Origin: an uncultured Bacteroidales bacterium
Lineage (GTDB): Bacteria; Bacteroidota; Bacteroidia; Bacteroidales; FEN-979
Reading direction: 5' to 3'
Assembly (NCBI GenBank): GCA_903926565.1
Contig: CAIYJU010000002.1
Coordinates: forward strand, 1-43,545
Length of the DNA: 43,545 nucleotides
In this document: positions 1 through 9,413 of the stretch, in pieces
Position numbering within the stretch: position 1 is the stretch's first letter
How the letters are laid out: every line of letters starts with the position of its first letter
Notes under the pieces: model-generated
The model's input: only the letters and a program-made list of their open reading frames with translations
Databases searched by the model: none
What the model was told of the DNA's origin: nothing
Made by a program: the position numbers and the translations under genes

Positions 1-632
1 ATGTTGCAATTATCAACAGTGCAATTGCTTACAACGCCAGTTGCGGCAGTAGGAGTAATCGCGGTGGTAACTGTTCCATTGTGGTTTTTCGAATAGATCC
101 CGCTGGAATATGGGCTTGCGGTATAGGCTTTCTGCAACGTAATATTGCAGTTTACCAGGGTGATGTTTTGCGATGCATCTGTAGCCGAGGTCATCAGGAT
201 TGCATACCCCCACTCCATGCGGGTGGTTGCTGTTGCATTTGAGACCGGATCGACCAGGTTGATCCCATTAAAGGTGACATAATCTGTTCCCTGGATCTTG
301 ATGATCCCGTCAACAGATGTAGAAGTTCCGGCTGCTGCAGTTACCAGCGGATTGGCTCCTGCACCGGTTTTGATAAAAACAATCGGGTTGGCAGCCGAGG
401 CTGTTGTCGTGGTTAATAGAATGTTGGCGCTGGTCTCCGTGTGACCGGCCGCAACATCAAAAGTAACCCCACCGGCACCAACTCCTGATGTATTGAGCGC
501 GGTTACCGCGGCAGCAATGGTTGCATAATCATTCGGCCCCCCGGCACCCGGGATGTTTTTGATCCCTGTTAGCTGTCCGAAAGTCGCGCTGCTGATTATC
601 AGCGCAACAATGATAAGTAGAAAGTTTCTCAT
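1..632 (-). CDS. Secreted beta-helix surface protein, N-terminal part (runs off left edge)
   Basis: The reading frame is open from an ATG at 632 down to the window edge, giving about 210 residues without a stop. The start MRNFLLIIVALIISSATFGQ is a clear signal peptide; cleavage is likely before Gln20. The mature part is rich in Thr, Ala, Ser and Asn, and motifs such as DYVTFNGINL and ITLVNCNITL match the rungs of right-handed parallel beta-helix (pectate lyase-like) domains common in large Bacteroidota surface proteins. The C-terminus, where a T9SS sorting domain would sit, lies outside the window. The start resembles those of the three T9SS cargo genes to the right (MRK/MRN), and the leader holds the same TTAACNAA-type element. 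The substrate is unknown; it may be an adhesin rather than an enzyme. Confidence 0.75.
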   Translation of the reverse strand, partial: MRNFLLIIVALIISSATFGQLTGIKNIPGAGGPNDYATIAAAVTALNTSGVGAGGVTFDVAAGHTETSANILLTTTTASAANPIVFIKTGAGANPLVTAAAGTSTSVDGIIKIQGTDYVTFNGINLVDPVSNATATTRMEWGYAILMTSATDASQNITLVNCNITLQKAYTASPYSSGIYSKNHNGTVTTAITPTAATGVVSNCTVDNCN

Positions 633-671
633 GTTTTTGTTTGTTTGGTTGTTAATAAGAGAATTCGCGGG

Positions 672-703
672 CAAATATATTGATGATAAAATGTTTGTTA
701 GGG
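672..703 (-). promoter_or_regulatory. Candidate Bacteroidota promoter for the beta-helix gene
   Basis: On the minus strand, TATATTTG (672-679) matches the Bacteroidota -7 consensus TAnnTTTG exactly and lies 40 bases before the ATG at 632. No TTTG is found at the -33 position. That place is instead occupied by CCCTAACA (696-703), an octamer that also recurs upstream of the genes starting at 13785, 18175 and 34771. Confidence 0.4.
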
Positions 704-837
704 TAGGTGGGGAAGACAAATAGGTTCGCCGGGGACGTTGCTAAGTTCACTTCAATAACCTGTTAATCAGGTTTTGCATAGCAAGTAGAGATCGCAAAAA
801 TAATAAAATAAGTATCTCCGATGATGACCCCTGAGAC

Positions 838-855
838 TTTTAACGTTTTTTAACA
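838..855 (-). promoter_or_regulatory. GTTAAA direct repeat with 10-base period
   Basis: The minus strand reads TGTTAAAAAACGTTAAAA, two GTTAAA units one helical turn apart, 206 bases upstream of the beta-helix gene. The same arrangement lies exactly 221 bases upstream of both T9SS cargo genes at 13785 and 18175, so it may be a shared operator. The rest of 633-944 shows no gene. Confidence 0.3.
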
Positions 856-944
856 TGTGGAACTTCGCTGCCTGTGGCGGATTGATTTATCCCTGAAAAG
901 TCAAGGTTGGTGAAACATACAATGTGACCGTAACCTATCAACAG

Positions 945-981
945 AAGAGCCGGAACCCTTACATAAAGGATTCCGGCTCTT
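945..981 (-). terminator. Hairpin terminator of the 1869-residue T9SS gene
   Basis: AAGAGCCGGAA (945-955) pairs perfectly with TTCCGGCTCTT (971-981), and the inner bases extend the stem after one mismatch. It lies 136 bases beyond the stop codon at 1117 and beyond an inverted-repeat element. It has no long U run, unlike the equivalent hairpins at 9371 and 14065, so it may also act on transcripts from the other strand. Confidence 0.6.
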
Positions 982-984
982 AAT

Positions 985-1112
985 ATTTACGATTGGACGA
1001 TTTACGATTGCAGATTGAACTGTTTGATTGACAATTTATGATTGAGCAACGCTAATCGTCAATCGGTTAATCGTCAATTCAATCGTCAATCGTCAATCGT
1101 CCAATCGTCAAT
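985..1112 (-). repeat. Inverted-repeat element, copy A (AATCGT-rich)
   Basis: The 26-base left arm (985-1010) contains GATTGGACGATTTACGATTG and is matched by a complementary right arm (1087-1112) with two mismatches. The interior is made of further ATCGTCAAT/ATTGAC units. The element begins 4 bases after the stop codon of the T9SS gene. Closely related copies follow the stop codons at 9547 and 14243. In RNA it would form a long hairpin between the stop codon and the terminator. Confidence 0.8.
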
Positions 1113-1116
1113 CATC

Positions 1117-4100
1117 CTATCTTGTTTTGATAAGTTTAATAGTTTCAACATACTCATCGGCCACGATTTTTACAAAGTAGAGGCCGACAGGAATGTTTGA
1201 GAACTGGAATTCATGGCGCTGTTCGCCAATCATACGCTCGGTCATCACATTCTTACCATTCATCGAATAGACTTCAACCTTCACATTACCGTAGGTTTTT
1301 TCTCCCTTTTGCACGAGGGTAAAATTGCCGCTGGTCGGGTTCGGGTAAAGTGTGAAATTGACCGTGGAGAGGTTCATCTGTGGTTCAACCTGGCCGGTAA
1401 CTGCAGCAGTGACCGGAGCCGAAGGATTCAGACAGAAGGTGCCTGAAATATAGCCATGCATATGACCACCGCTTGCAACAGATGTTCCCGGCATGAACAG
1501 GATGTTCTGACCGGCAATGAACGTTGCGTCTCCCGGAGAAACTACCGAGAACGTGGTAATGCCGCCGGCCACGGTGATCGTGGTGAGTGCGTTGTAACAA
1601 ACTGTTGTATTAACAGCTCCTGTTACAGTAATGTTCGCGCATACAGCATTTGTAAGCAAGATTGTCCAGTTACCGGTTTTCGTACAACCGTTGGCATCGG
1701 TAACCGTTACCGTGTAGGTACCAGCTGCCAGGCCGCCGATGTCCTGTGTTGTGGCTCCGTTGCTCCATGCATATCCAAATGCAGGAGTTCCTCCAGATAC
1801 ACTCAGATCAATGCTGCCGTCGGAAATCGAAGGACAATTTGCATTGGCAGCAACAGCTGTCAGGATAATCTCAGCAGGCTGGTTAACTGTCCAGCTGCCT
1901 GTTGCAGTTGCCATAGTTGCATCAGTTACAACAACTGTAAAGGTTCCTGCAGGCACACCGGCTAAGTTTACCGTAGTTGCACCATTGCTCCATAAGTAGG
2001 CGTAACCAGGAGTTCCACCTGAAACAGCAATAATAATAGTACCATTGGAATTACCGAAACAACCTGTAACATCGGTTGCGGTTCCGGATACTGCAAGAGG
2101 AGCGGCAGGTGCCATGACCTCAGTCAGAACCTGTGTGGCTGATGTTGGTGCGGTGCCGGTATAACCAGAGGCCACGATCAGTTTCCAGGTATGTATGCCC
2201 CCGTTGTTCAGGTCAACAGAACCGGTGGATGCACCGAGTACCGGTGTGGGAACATCGGGTTTTGCTGTCCACACGTCTGTTGTGGGATTGTAGGCATAAC
2301 ATGGGTTTGGAGTCGCTGGTGTCCACGCTGCTGTCGGACTTCCGGCGGCAACAATAATTCCATTGGTACCCCATGGCGCTCCGTCGAAACGGTACATCGT
2401 TCCTCCCGGATAATTCACCCTGTTACTGGTTGGCTTAACATGGATGGCAGAGGTTCCGGCGATATCTTCAATAAGTTCGCCTGAAGGCTGACCAGTGGTT
2501 CCAGGATAAGGACTCTTGGCAGTTGCCCATGTGATGATCGTAGGATCAATCGCGGAAATCGTACCAACATATACAGTATTGCTGATAACGGTTAAATCTG
2601 CACCGCCAACATAAACAATTTTATTCCCGGTTCCTGCAAAGGCTCCACCGAATCTTGCACCAGGCATCGATGTGGCTGTTGCCCAGGTGTCTGTGAGAGT
2701 GTTGTACACATAAACAGTTGAGAAAACGGTAGTCGCAGGTACATCAAGACCACCTGCAAAATAGATGTTGGTGCCATGGGCTACAGCCTTGCCCCATCCT
2801 GTCGCAACAGGCAAGCTGGCAACTGTTGACCAGGTATCCGTCAGAATATCATACTTGTAAACAGTGGAATTATACCCCACTGCATCAGCCCCTCCAATGA
2901 TATAGATATTGGTGCCTACAATGGCAGAAGCCATTACAACTTTTTTACCAGGCAGGGAGGCAATGGCACTCCAGGTGTTGGTTGTTTCATTGTATTTGTA
3001 GCATTCTGTTCCCAGGGTAGAGGTAGTATTTCCACCAAAGCTGAACAGGTAACCAACCGGGGGGGAAACTGAATTGTCGGTATATCCGACACCTGTACCC
3101 ATATAGGTTGTTACAGGATAAGCAGTCCCCGCTGACCATGCCAGGTTTGAAACCACAACACTTTTCGTTTTGCAATTGTTTGTTGGATCCAAATCACCAA
3201 CAAGCTGGGTGCAAACCTGGACGTTGAACGTTCCGCCGGCAGGAGTCCAGTTAGCAAACGTAACCTGTGTAGAAGCGCCTGCGGCAAGGCTCACCCCGGT
3301 TACAGTAGAGGCATAACCACCATCTGCGGTCATGTGAACATCAAAAACTTCAGCATTGGTACCGAAGTTTTTAACTGTTGCCTTCGGAACAATGGTTGCA
3401 CCGATCAAGCTGGTAGATGGAACATTGTCAATGGAAACTGTACTGGCATCATGAGCCAAAGGAACTGTAACACACACATTATCAACGTACCAGAAATTAA
3501 TGTCATACGTATAACCGGCCAGTGTAAAAGCAATATATGTTGTACCGCCAAGATTGTTGGTGATATCCATCTCCTTTTGTTCTGCAGGAATAGAAACGCC
3601 GAGTCCTCCATTGTGCACCCATTCGTCTGTCCATGTAACGCCATCAGCGCTTGACTGAACCTTGATCCATACATCGTTGATGCCCGCAGCATAGTCATCC
3701 AGCATCTGGCGGAAACTCAGATGGATGGAAGTTAACCCTGTTGTATTAAACCCCGGAGAAACAAAGCGGTCGTTGTCGGCCTGTGTTGCACCCTGACCCG
3801 GAGAATAAGTTGCCTCGGCCTCATATGGAGTTCCACCTGCAACGTTGGTATTGGCCATAAACCAGTGGTTGGTCGTGATTAAACCGGTTTTTTGTTCTGT
3901 CCAGCATGCAGGAACTGCGGCTGTCGGGAAACTCTGGCAATATGGTAACTGAAGAACACCGCAAGTTGTTGCGAATGTATAAGGACCAGACCATAAGCTG
4001 TTGCCATAATTGCCACCGCAGACGGCTCTAACGTAATAGGTATAAGAGGTTGCCGAGGTTAATCCGCCAACATTAAATGGGTTGCCAACACCAGGATCAG

Positions 4101-6726
4101 TGGGTGTTCCCGTGAAAGTTGAACCAGTTGTCCTTAGCTCAACATCCCAGGAGGTTGCGGATCCGTTTTCTGTCCATTGCAGTTTTGCACCGGTTTCACT
4201 GATGCCTGATGCAATCCCACCTGTTGGAGCAGGACAGGCCACCGCTGTTGTGAAAACTTTTGGTCCTGACCATTGACTGTTCGAATTTGAACAGTTTGCA
4301 CGTACCATATAGGTGTATCCTGTGGAAGGAGTTAATCCTGGCAAAAGGTATGGATTTGTGACTCCGGCAACAGTTGGTGTTCCCGTAAAGACATGACCTG
4401 TAGGCCCGTACTCGATATCCCAGGAGGTTGCAGTACCGTTTTCGGTCCATCCAAGTGTGGCATTAAATGCTGTGGGGACTGCTGTCAGGAAAGTTGGCTG
4501 AGGGCAGGCAGGAATAGGTTCCCAGGTTATATCATCAAGGTAAATATACGAATAGGTCGTTGTTAATGGATGCTTGAAAGCAATATACGTGTCAGCTCCT
4601 GCATATGAAGCAAAATTTACAATAAATTCCGTGTAGGTAGTTGTATTTAAACCTGTAACCGTTTGGAATGTAGTAAAAGTAGCGGGATTCAATGGATCAG
4701 TCATCGTTCCCACGATCACAGAGAGATTTGTGCTTGCTCCTTTTGCATAGAACTTTAACTGATGGGTACCAGCACCAAGGTTGTTAAGAACTGGAGATAT
4801 AAGCAACGGGGCATCAGCGGCTGCAGATGCATAAGAACTGTATAACTGAACACAGTTGGGGGCCGTATTGGGAAGATATGTATAAGATGTAACAGATTGC
4901 GAGGTGTACAATGGCGAAGTATATTTACCCCAGCAACCGGGAAGTGCCGGCACTGTAACCCCGTCAAAATTCTCTGAGAATAAAGCTGTCGGCGAACAGA
5001 GTGTCGTGAATGAATAAGGACCGGACCAGGCACTTAAGGGTCCTTCGCAATCAGTCCTCACATAGTATTGGTATGCGGTATTTGGGGTAAGACCGGAAAT
5101 CGGGTTGACAGTACTTGAAAATGAAGGTGTTCCCGCTCCTGCAGGTTCACTGAACGGAGCAAGGCCATAAGCATATTCCCAGGCTCCTGCAGTACCCGGT
5201 TGGGTCCAGCTTAAATTTGCCCCGGTTGAGGTGATGGCGTTTGCAGTGAGGAACGTTGGAGCAACGCAAGCCGGCGTTGGTTCCAGCTTAAAATCATCAA
5301 ATCCAATTCCATTTGGTGCGTATGTCGGGCAAACATTATGCAGCCCAAAATAATAAACAGCCGTTGAAGCAGGGGTGAATGTCAATGTCCGCTGTGTCCA
5401 AACAGCAATGTTGAGATCTGTTTCTGCATTCAGCACATTGGTCATTGAAGCAACATCCTGGCCAGTTCCATAGGCGAGGCTCACATTATATCCCAAGACT
5501 GCATCAGTACATTTGAACCAATATGTGAAATCGTAGGAAGTACCGGCAGTAAGCTGAAAGCCGGGAGTGAAATTCCAAACATCAAAACTCCATGATCCGC
5601 CAATGAATTTAGTACCGGTATGCGCGGTATTTGAATTACAGGTTCCATTACAGGAGTAGTTTGTACTGGTCACGTTGGTATATGCCCAGCATGACGGAAG
5701 AATGTTTGTTCCAACAGTAGCCATTCCTTCAAAACCTTCGGTCCATGGTAAGGCAGAGGCGGCGCATACTGTTGTAAAACTCCAGGTTGAACCAGCTGTA
5801 GATAAGGCACCATTGTGTTCAATAACCTGCCATTGGTAAACGGCACCGTTTACAAGACCTGAGTAGGTATATGAACCTGTACTTCCGGCAGATGCACCGG
5901 TAACCACCTGTGTCATCGCTCCTGTCGGGCCGAACTTCAGATCATACGTAGCTGTGTTTGCACCGAAAGTCCATGTAACTGAACCATTAACAGGTACGCC
6001 GATAGCTAAGTCAGCAGGGCTGGGTGTTGTTGGCAAACCGGGCGCTCCGGCAGCAGGAGGAGTAAAGGTATAAATCGTTCCGCTTGGGAAATATGTTGCT
6101 GATGAGATGCTGTTATTGGCACTGGCTGAAGATACAGTGGCGGGTGCACCTGGCGTAACACTTAAATAGTTCCCAATTGCTCCTGTGATGCCAATTGAAG
6201 CTGATGTACTTAATAAGGCTGCACTGGTTCCTCCATAAATGAATTCGACCACATTGGTGGTTTCATGCAGCCTGATCTGGAAAGAGGCTGTCGGATTTGA
6301 AGAGTTCCCAACACCGCCAATAGCGCAATTTGTCCACTGTATGGTACATATCTGACTACCTGCAGCACCGGTAGTTGAATAAATGATCGATCCGGATCCT
6401 AAATTATTGTCATCCCAGAGAGGAGCGACAATATTGGTTAATGTTGGTGCATTCAAAGAATTTGTCCATCCGGGGGCGGAAGCACCGAAAGCAATAGAAC
6501 CATTCGTTGTTACACTGAAAACGGTCTGCGTCGCCCCATTGTATGTAAAGTTAAATCCGATGGGAATGGAGGACTGGGTTCCATCATCTCCTGAAGCAGT
6601 ACTTGCCGTGCCGGTAATGGCGGCATACGTACCGCTGGTCTGGGCAAAAGAGTAAGTGGCCACCTGTGCCCACGAACTTCCGGCCCAAAGTGTCATCACA
6701 ATTAGCATTGATAAAAGTTTTCTCAT
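1117..6726 (-). CDS. Giant T9SS-secreted mosaic protein with FN3, kelch and SprB-type repeats
   Basis: 1869 residues, start ATG at 6726. A signal peptide (MRKLLSMLIVMTLWAGSSWA, residues 1-20) is followed by a nidogen-like beta-sandwich (about 22-228), a fibronectin III domain (229-322), three MAM/choice-of-anchor J-like jelly rolls opening with WTEGFEG, FSENFDG and YCQSFPT (about 325-486, 576-740, 923-1093), FN3 domains between them, a CARDB-like domain (1091-1193), kelch repeats with IYIIGGADAVG and TDTWSTVASLP signatures (1196-1543), two SprB-type repeats with SGGTPGYAYLWSNG (1545-1693), a 70-residue module with FIAGQNILFMPGTS (1696-1763) and a type A T9SS sorting domain (NFTLYPNPTSGNFTL to the end, about 1788-1869). 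It is expected to be exported by Sec, carried across the outer membrane by T9SS and anchored to or released from the surface. No catalytic motif was recognised; a role in adhesion or polymer binding is likely. Confidence 0.85.
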   Translation of the reverse strand: MRKLLSMLIVMTLWAGSSWAQVATYSFAQTSGTYAAITGTASTASGDDGTQSSIPIGFNFTYNGATQTVFSVTTNGSIAFGASAPGWTNSLNAPTLTNIVAPLWDDNNLGSGSIIYSTTGAAGSQICTIQWTNCAIGGVGNSSNPTASFQIRLHETTNVVEFIYGGTSAALLSTSASIGITGAIGNYLSVTPGAPATVSSASANNSISSATYFPSGTIYTFTPPAAGAPGLPTTPSPADLAIGVPVNGSVTWTFGANTATYDLKFGPTGAMTQVVTGASAGSTGSYTYSGLVNGAVYQWQVIEHNGALSTAGSTWSFTTVCAASALPWTEGFEGMATVGTNILPSCWAYTNVTSTNYSCNGTCNSNTAHTGTKFIGGSWSFDVWNFTPGFQLTAGTSYDFTYWFKCTDAVLGYNVSLAYGTGQDVASMTNVLNAETDLNIAVWTQRTLTFTPASTAVYYFGLHNVCPTYAPNGIGFDDFKLEPTPACVAPTFLTANAITSTGANLSWTQPGTAGAWEYAYGLAPFSEPAGAGTPSFSSTVNPISGLTPNTAYQYYVRTDCEGPLSAWSGPYSFTTLCSPTALFSENFDGVTVPALPGCWGKYTSPLYTSQSVTSYTYLPNTAPNCVQLYSSYASAAADAPLLISPVLNNLGAGTHQLKFYAKGASTNLSVIVGTMTDPLNPATFTTFQTVTGLNTTTYTEFIVNFASYAGADTYIAFKHPLTTTYSYIYLDDITWEPIPACPQPTFLTAVPTAFNATLGWTENGTATSWDIEYGPTGHVFTGTPTVAGVTNPYLLPGLTPSTGYTYMVRANCSNSNSQWSGPKVFTTAVACPAPTGGIASGISETGAKLQWTENGSATSWDVELRTTGSTFTGTPTDPGVGNPFNVGGLTSATSYTYYVRAVCGGNYGNSLWSGPYTFATTCGVLQLPYCQSFPTAAVPACWTEQKTGLITTNHWFMANTNVAGGTPYEAEATYSPGQGATQADNDRFVSPGFNTTGLTSIHLSFRQMLDDYAAGINDVWIKVQSSADGVTWTDEWVHNGGLGVSIPAEQKEMDITNNLGGTTYIAFTLAGYTYDINFWYVDNVCVTVPLAHDASTVSIDNVPSTSLIGATIVPKATVKNFGTNAEVFDVHMTADGGYASTVTGVSLAAGASTQVTFANWTPAGGTFNVQVCTQLVGDLDPTNNCKTKSVVVSNLAWSAGTAYPVTTYMGTGVGYTDNSVSPPVGYLFSFGGNTTSTLGTECYKYNETTNTWSAIASLPGKKVVMASAIVGTNIYIIGGADAVGYNSTVYKYDILTDTWSTVASLPVATGWGKAVAHGTNIYFAGGLDVPATTVFSTVYVYNTLTDTWATATSMPGARFGGAFAGTGNKIVYVGGADLTVISNTVYVGTISAIDPTIITWATAKSPYPGTTGQPSGELIEDIAGTSAIHVKPTSNRVNYPGGTMYRFDGAPWGTNGIIVAAGSPTAAWTPATPNPCYAYNPTTDVWTAKPDVPTPVLGASTGSVDLNNGGIHTWKLIVASGYTGTAPTSATQVLTEVMAPAAPLAVSGTATDVTGCFGNSNGTIIIAVSGGTPGYAYLWSNGATTVNLAGVPAGTFTVVVTDATMATATGSWTVNQPAEIILTAVAANANCPSISDGSIDLSVSGGTPAFGYAWSNGATTQDIGGLAAGTYTVTVTDANGCTKTGNWTILLTNAVCANITVTGAVNTTVCYNALTTITVAGGITTFSVVSPGDATFIAGQNILFMPGTSVASGGHMHGYISGTFCLNPSAPVTAAVTGQVEPQMNLSTVNFTLYPNPTSGNFTLVQKGEKTYGNVKVEVYSMNGKNVMTERMIGEQRHEFQFSNIPVGLYFVKIVADEYVETIKLIKTR

Positions 6727-6773
6727 ACGTTTTAAATTTGTGTTTGGTTAAATAGTAAAGAAAATTCCCTGGG

Positions 6774-6804
6774 AAAATATATTGAGTTTAAGTAATTGGA
6801 GCAA
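6774..6804 (-). promoter_or_regulatory. Candidate Bacteroidota promoter for the 1869-residue gene
   Basis: The minus strand has TTG (6802-6804), a 20-base spacer and TATATTTT (6774-6781), close to the Bacteroidota TTTG/TAnnTTTG pattern, 48 bases before the ATG. The following leader contains TTAACCAAAC. The rest of 6727-7021 holds only a short GTATC/GATAC dyad (6817-6833) and no gene. Confidence 0.4.
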
Positions 6805-7005
6805 GGGGAAGGGTACGTATCGAGAACAGATACTCATGTGACTTTGTATTGGTTAGCCCGTTAACTAAAAATGTCACGCTCCAAACAAATCTGGTTCCCA
6901 AAAATATGAAAATAATGGTTGGTAAAACATCCCCGGTCGCAGTTTAGTATTGGTTTAAATAAACGGATGCCCCGGCGGGAAAAGGCTTTTGGCCGAAGAT
7001 TTAGC

Positions 7006-7024
7006 TGAGGGCATGCTGCCCTCA
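7006..7024 (-). terminator. Short GC hairpin overlapping the stop codon of the ATPase gene
   Basis: TGAGGGC (7006-7012) and GCCCTCA (7018-7024) pair around a 5-base loop; the right arm contains the TGA stop of the gene at 7022. No U run follows, so termination is only possible. Confidence 0.35.
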
Positions 7025-8215
7025 ATACAAAAATCCAAAGAGCCACAATGGGATCTTGTTGTCAAATCCAAATTCGAGCTCATCCGCAGCTACGAAAGAA
7101 TTCTCAATACCAGAGATTTGCTTCCTGCTTTTTTGTCTGCTGCCAATTTCAAACAAATATTTCCCGTCAACCAGGAAATCTCCTTTTTCGGGAAATGTAA
7201 GCAGGTGTTCATAGCTTGTCTGATTCGCAAAGAAGGTTTCCCGCACATTGCCAATGTTGGTCTGTTCATTGGGAAAAGTGGTTGCCAGGTTGCTGTTTTC
7301 AAGAAATATTTTCTCAGGCTTTTGAAGTTTGGTAATCCCGAAAGCTTCCTTATAAAGATTTCGCGTAAGTCCCGCTTCCTGCAGATAATTAAGGTACATT
7401 ATAAGAGTTGTACGGTTAATGCCAATTCTTTCGCTGAGTTTGGAAATATTGGGTATAAATGGGGCTGATTGTGCAATGATCAGCAGAAGTTGCTTTAACC
7501 GGGAGGTATAAGCGACATCGACGCCGCGCAACAAAGGCAACTCCAGCTCGATGATCATGTTTACCACTTCCCCGACACGCATGTGATACAGCAGTTCGTT
7601 TTCCTGAAAATAAGGATAGTATCCTCCCGAAAGATACCGGGAAAAATACTGCAATGGTTTCACCTTACCAATAATTTGTTCGGTTATTCCGGTGGCGTGG
7701 GTTAACATATCCTCAAGTGAAAAAGAGGGTAAATTAAGCTTAAGCGTCAAACCGAGATATTCGCGGTATGAGAGTCCCTGCATTTTATAGATTACAGCCC
7801 TTCGGCTCAAATCAGCCCGGGCATTGATAATTTCAAGCAAAGATGAGCCGGTGAATACTACTTGCAACTCAGGTAAATCATCGTAAATATTCTTTATCTC
7901 CTGTGACCAGTTGGGATATTTATGAACCTCATCAAGAAATAACCTGGTGCCACCCTGCTTCGCAAACTGAATTGCGAAATCGATCAAATGATTGTCCGAA
8001 AAATATATATCATCCAAACTTACATACAAAACCAATGGATCATTTGGGTAATGAGTCTTAATATATTGCAACATCAGTGTGGTTTTCCCAACACCCCTGG
8101 CACCCTTGATCCCGATCAGCCTTGAACTCCAATCGATACGATCCATCGTACTCCTGATAAATTCAAGCGAAGTATTGGCTGATTTTTTTCGATGTTTCTC
8201 TTTTATTGCATCCAT
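7022..8215 (-). CDS. AAA_14/DUF4143 family ATPase
   Basis: 397 residues, ATG at 8215. Walker A is GARGVGKTT (residues 38-46) and Walker B is LFLDEVH (92-98); the sensor-like stretch VVFTGSSLLEI follows. The C-terminal half is a DUF4143-type domain with the degenerate PD-(D/E)XK-like stretch KGDFLVDGKYLFEIGSRQK, typical of this family of cytosolic ATPases. Length is normal, so the gene looks intact. The cellular role of the family is poorly defined; these genes are multiplied in Bacteroidota and behave as accessory genes. A second family member survives only as a fragment at 8798-9223, with a repeat-rich stretch between the two. No operon partner is evident. Confidence 0.85.
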   Translation of the reverse strand: MDAIKEKHRKKSANTSLEFIRSTMDRIDWSSRLIGIKGARGVGKTTLMLQYIKTHYPNDPLVLYVSLDDIYFSDNHLIDFAIQFAKQGGTRLFLDEVHKYPNWSQEIKNIYDDLPELQVVFTGSSLLEIINARADLSRRAVIYKMQGLSYREYLGLTLKLNLPSFSLEDMLTHATGITEQIIGKVKPLQYFSRYLSGGYYPYFQENELLYHMRVGEVVNMIIELELPLLRGVDVAYTSRLKQLLLIIAQSAPFIPNISKLSERIGINRTTLIMYLNYLQEAGLTRNLYKEAFGITKLQKPEKIFLENSNLATTFPNEQTNIGNVRETFFANQTSYEHLLTFPEKGDFLVDGKYLFEIGSRQKSRKQISGIENSFVAADELEFGFDNKIPLWLFGFLY

Positions 8216-8353
8216 AATTGCTTGGTGTAATATGCAAATATAGCCAATTATTGCTTATTTCACTATACATTATTTATCATTTCATCAAAATGTCACAAAT
8301 CGCCTTTAAAGTGGCAGACAACAGATAGCTGCCGTGTCCTGATTCAATTACAG

Positions 8354-8595
8354 GAGGCAATTAAGCTGGCGGCAGCTTGGTTGCCTCTTCAATTGCCGGT
8401 ATGTCCAGGCCTCTTCCCCGGTCTCCCCTTGAAGAGAAGGGGGCCCCTTTACCAGCCAAAAGAAATTTGGCTAAAGCCAATATGGATTCTGATCACCAGG
8501 ATCCTCCAGCTAAAGCTGGAGGCAATTTAACTGGAGGCAATTTAACTGGAGGCAATCTGGTTGCCTCTTCAATTGCCACTGGCTTTAGCTAGTGG
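8354..8595. repeat. Cluster of REP-like hairpins with GCTAAAGC cores
   Basis: Five stem-loops lie within 242 bases. At 8354-8387 a 15-bp stem (GAGGCAATTAAGCTG, loop GCGG) holds two G-T pairs. At 8467-8480 is TTGGC-TAAA-GCCAA. At 8503-8522 is CCTCCAGC-TAAA-GCTGGAGG. At 8549-8567 is GAGGCAA-TCTGG-TTGCCTC. At 8576-8595 is CCACTGGC-TTTA-GCTAGTGG with one G-T pair. Stem sequences differ but the pairing is kept. The open frame across 8377-8592 (with Gly-Gly-Asn-Leu-Thr repeats) is produced by these repeats and is not called as a gene. Confidence 0.75.
8516..8560. repeat. Three tandem 15-base repeats
   Basis: CTGGAGGCAATTTAA occurs twice in tandem (8516-8530, 8531-8545), followed by CTGGAGGCAATCTGG (8546-8560). 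It overlaps two of the hairpins in the surrounding REP-like cluster and looks like local slippage duplication. The following 8596-8797 contains only a 34-codon frame on the plus strand (8621-8725) that I cannot support as a gene. Confidence 0.85.
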
Positions 8596-8797
8596 TTTGT
8601 GGTAGATCGATGGGATATCAATGGTAAGTTACAGGAAGGTTAAAGGATGGTTAGAGGAACGTCAGAGTAAAGTTGCTCAAAATGGATCGGTTCAATTTCA
8701 AATGATTCTGAAAGATAAAAAATAATACGCACGGGAGCGTTTCATGAACCGGAAAGCAAATATACTAAAACCGGATAAAAAAAACTCACTTTAGCGA

Positions 8798-9223
8798 TTA
8801 CATTGCCAATATTTTTTTTGTATGGTCAATCATAAACAGCGGGATATTGATCAGATCGTCATCACGCTTAAGATTGCGCAACGAATACCGGATGCTTCGT
8901 TCAGGATTAAAGGTTTTACGATATAATGCGAGACTTTTACTTTTAACATTTTCATCTGATTTTACCTCAATGGGCACAATCATATTCTCATACTGAACTA
9001 AAAAATCGACTTCTGCCGTGTTTTCTGATTTCCAGTAGCGCGGAACTCCTTCAAATTGCTGAACCAAACTCTGTAACACAAAATTTTCAGTCAGCGCGCC
9101 TTTAAACTCCGTTAACAACCTGTTACCCCCGGAAATGGCGATCGGGTCGAGCAGTGATAACCGCCTGAGCAAGGCCACATCGAGCATGTATATTTTGAAA
9201 GCCGATAAGTTGACGTAAAACAC
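8798..9223 (-). pseudogene. C-terminal remnant of a DUF4143-type ATPase
   Basis: The 141-residue frame, which would need a GTG start at 9223, matches only the C-terminal half of AAA_14/DUF4143 proteins: FKIYMLDVALLRRLS, then the PD-(D/E)XK-like core AEVDFLVQYENMIVPIEVKS. The AAA domain with Walker motifs, normally about 200-250 residues, is absent, and nothing upstream to 9370 restores it. It is most likely the tail of a decayed gene. A free-standing nuclease-like domain is possible but less likely, because no independent start signal is seen. The intergenic stretch 9224-9370 shows nothing else. Confidence 0.7.
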
Positions 9224-9370
9224 CCCTTTCTATTTCCATACATCACATCTTTAATGTGTTTTTCGTGATTTTTATCACACAATCAACACTTATTATCGGC
9301 AAAGATAGCGCATTTTCTATTTTCCTGTCTCAAAATGAGGAAAATTCCAGGAAACATAACCCGTGATGCT

Positions 9371-9410
9371 AAAAAAAAGCCGGAACCCCGATGTAAGGAG
9401 TTCCGGCTTT
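9371..9410 (-). terminator. Intrinsic terminator of the 1412-residue T9SS gene
   Basis: AAAGCCGGAA (9376-9385) pairs with TTCCGGCTTT (9401-9410). Read on the minus strand the hairpin ends in eight T residues. It lies 136 bases past the stop at 9547, beyond inverted-repeat copy B. Confidence 0.85.
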
Positions 9411-9413
9411 CAT

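Noticed and set aside
985-1112. AATCGT-rich repeats resembling a CRISPR array
   Set aside because: Repeat units are 6-13 bases, irregular and complementary to each other rather than direct repeats with unique spacers. The whole is an inverted-repeat element found three times.
8377-8592. 71-residue open frame with Gly-Gly-Asn-Leu-Thr repeats
   Set aside because: It is produced entirely by the tandem 15-base repeats and REP-like hairpins, and has no family resemblance.
8621-8725. 34-codon plus-strand frame beginning MVSYRKVKGWLEERQSK
   Set aside because: The composition looks protein-like and it could be the tail of a lost gene, but it is too short and unrecognised to call.
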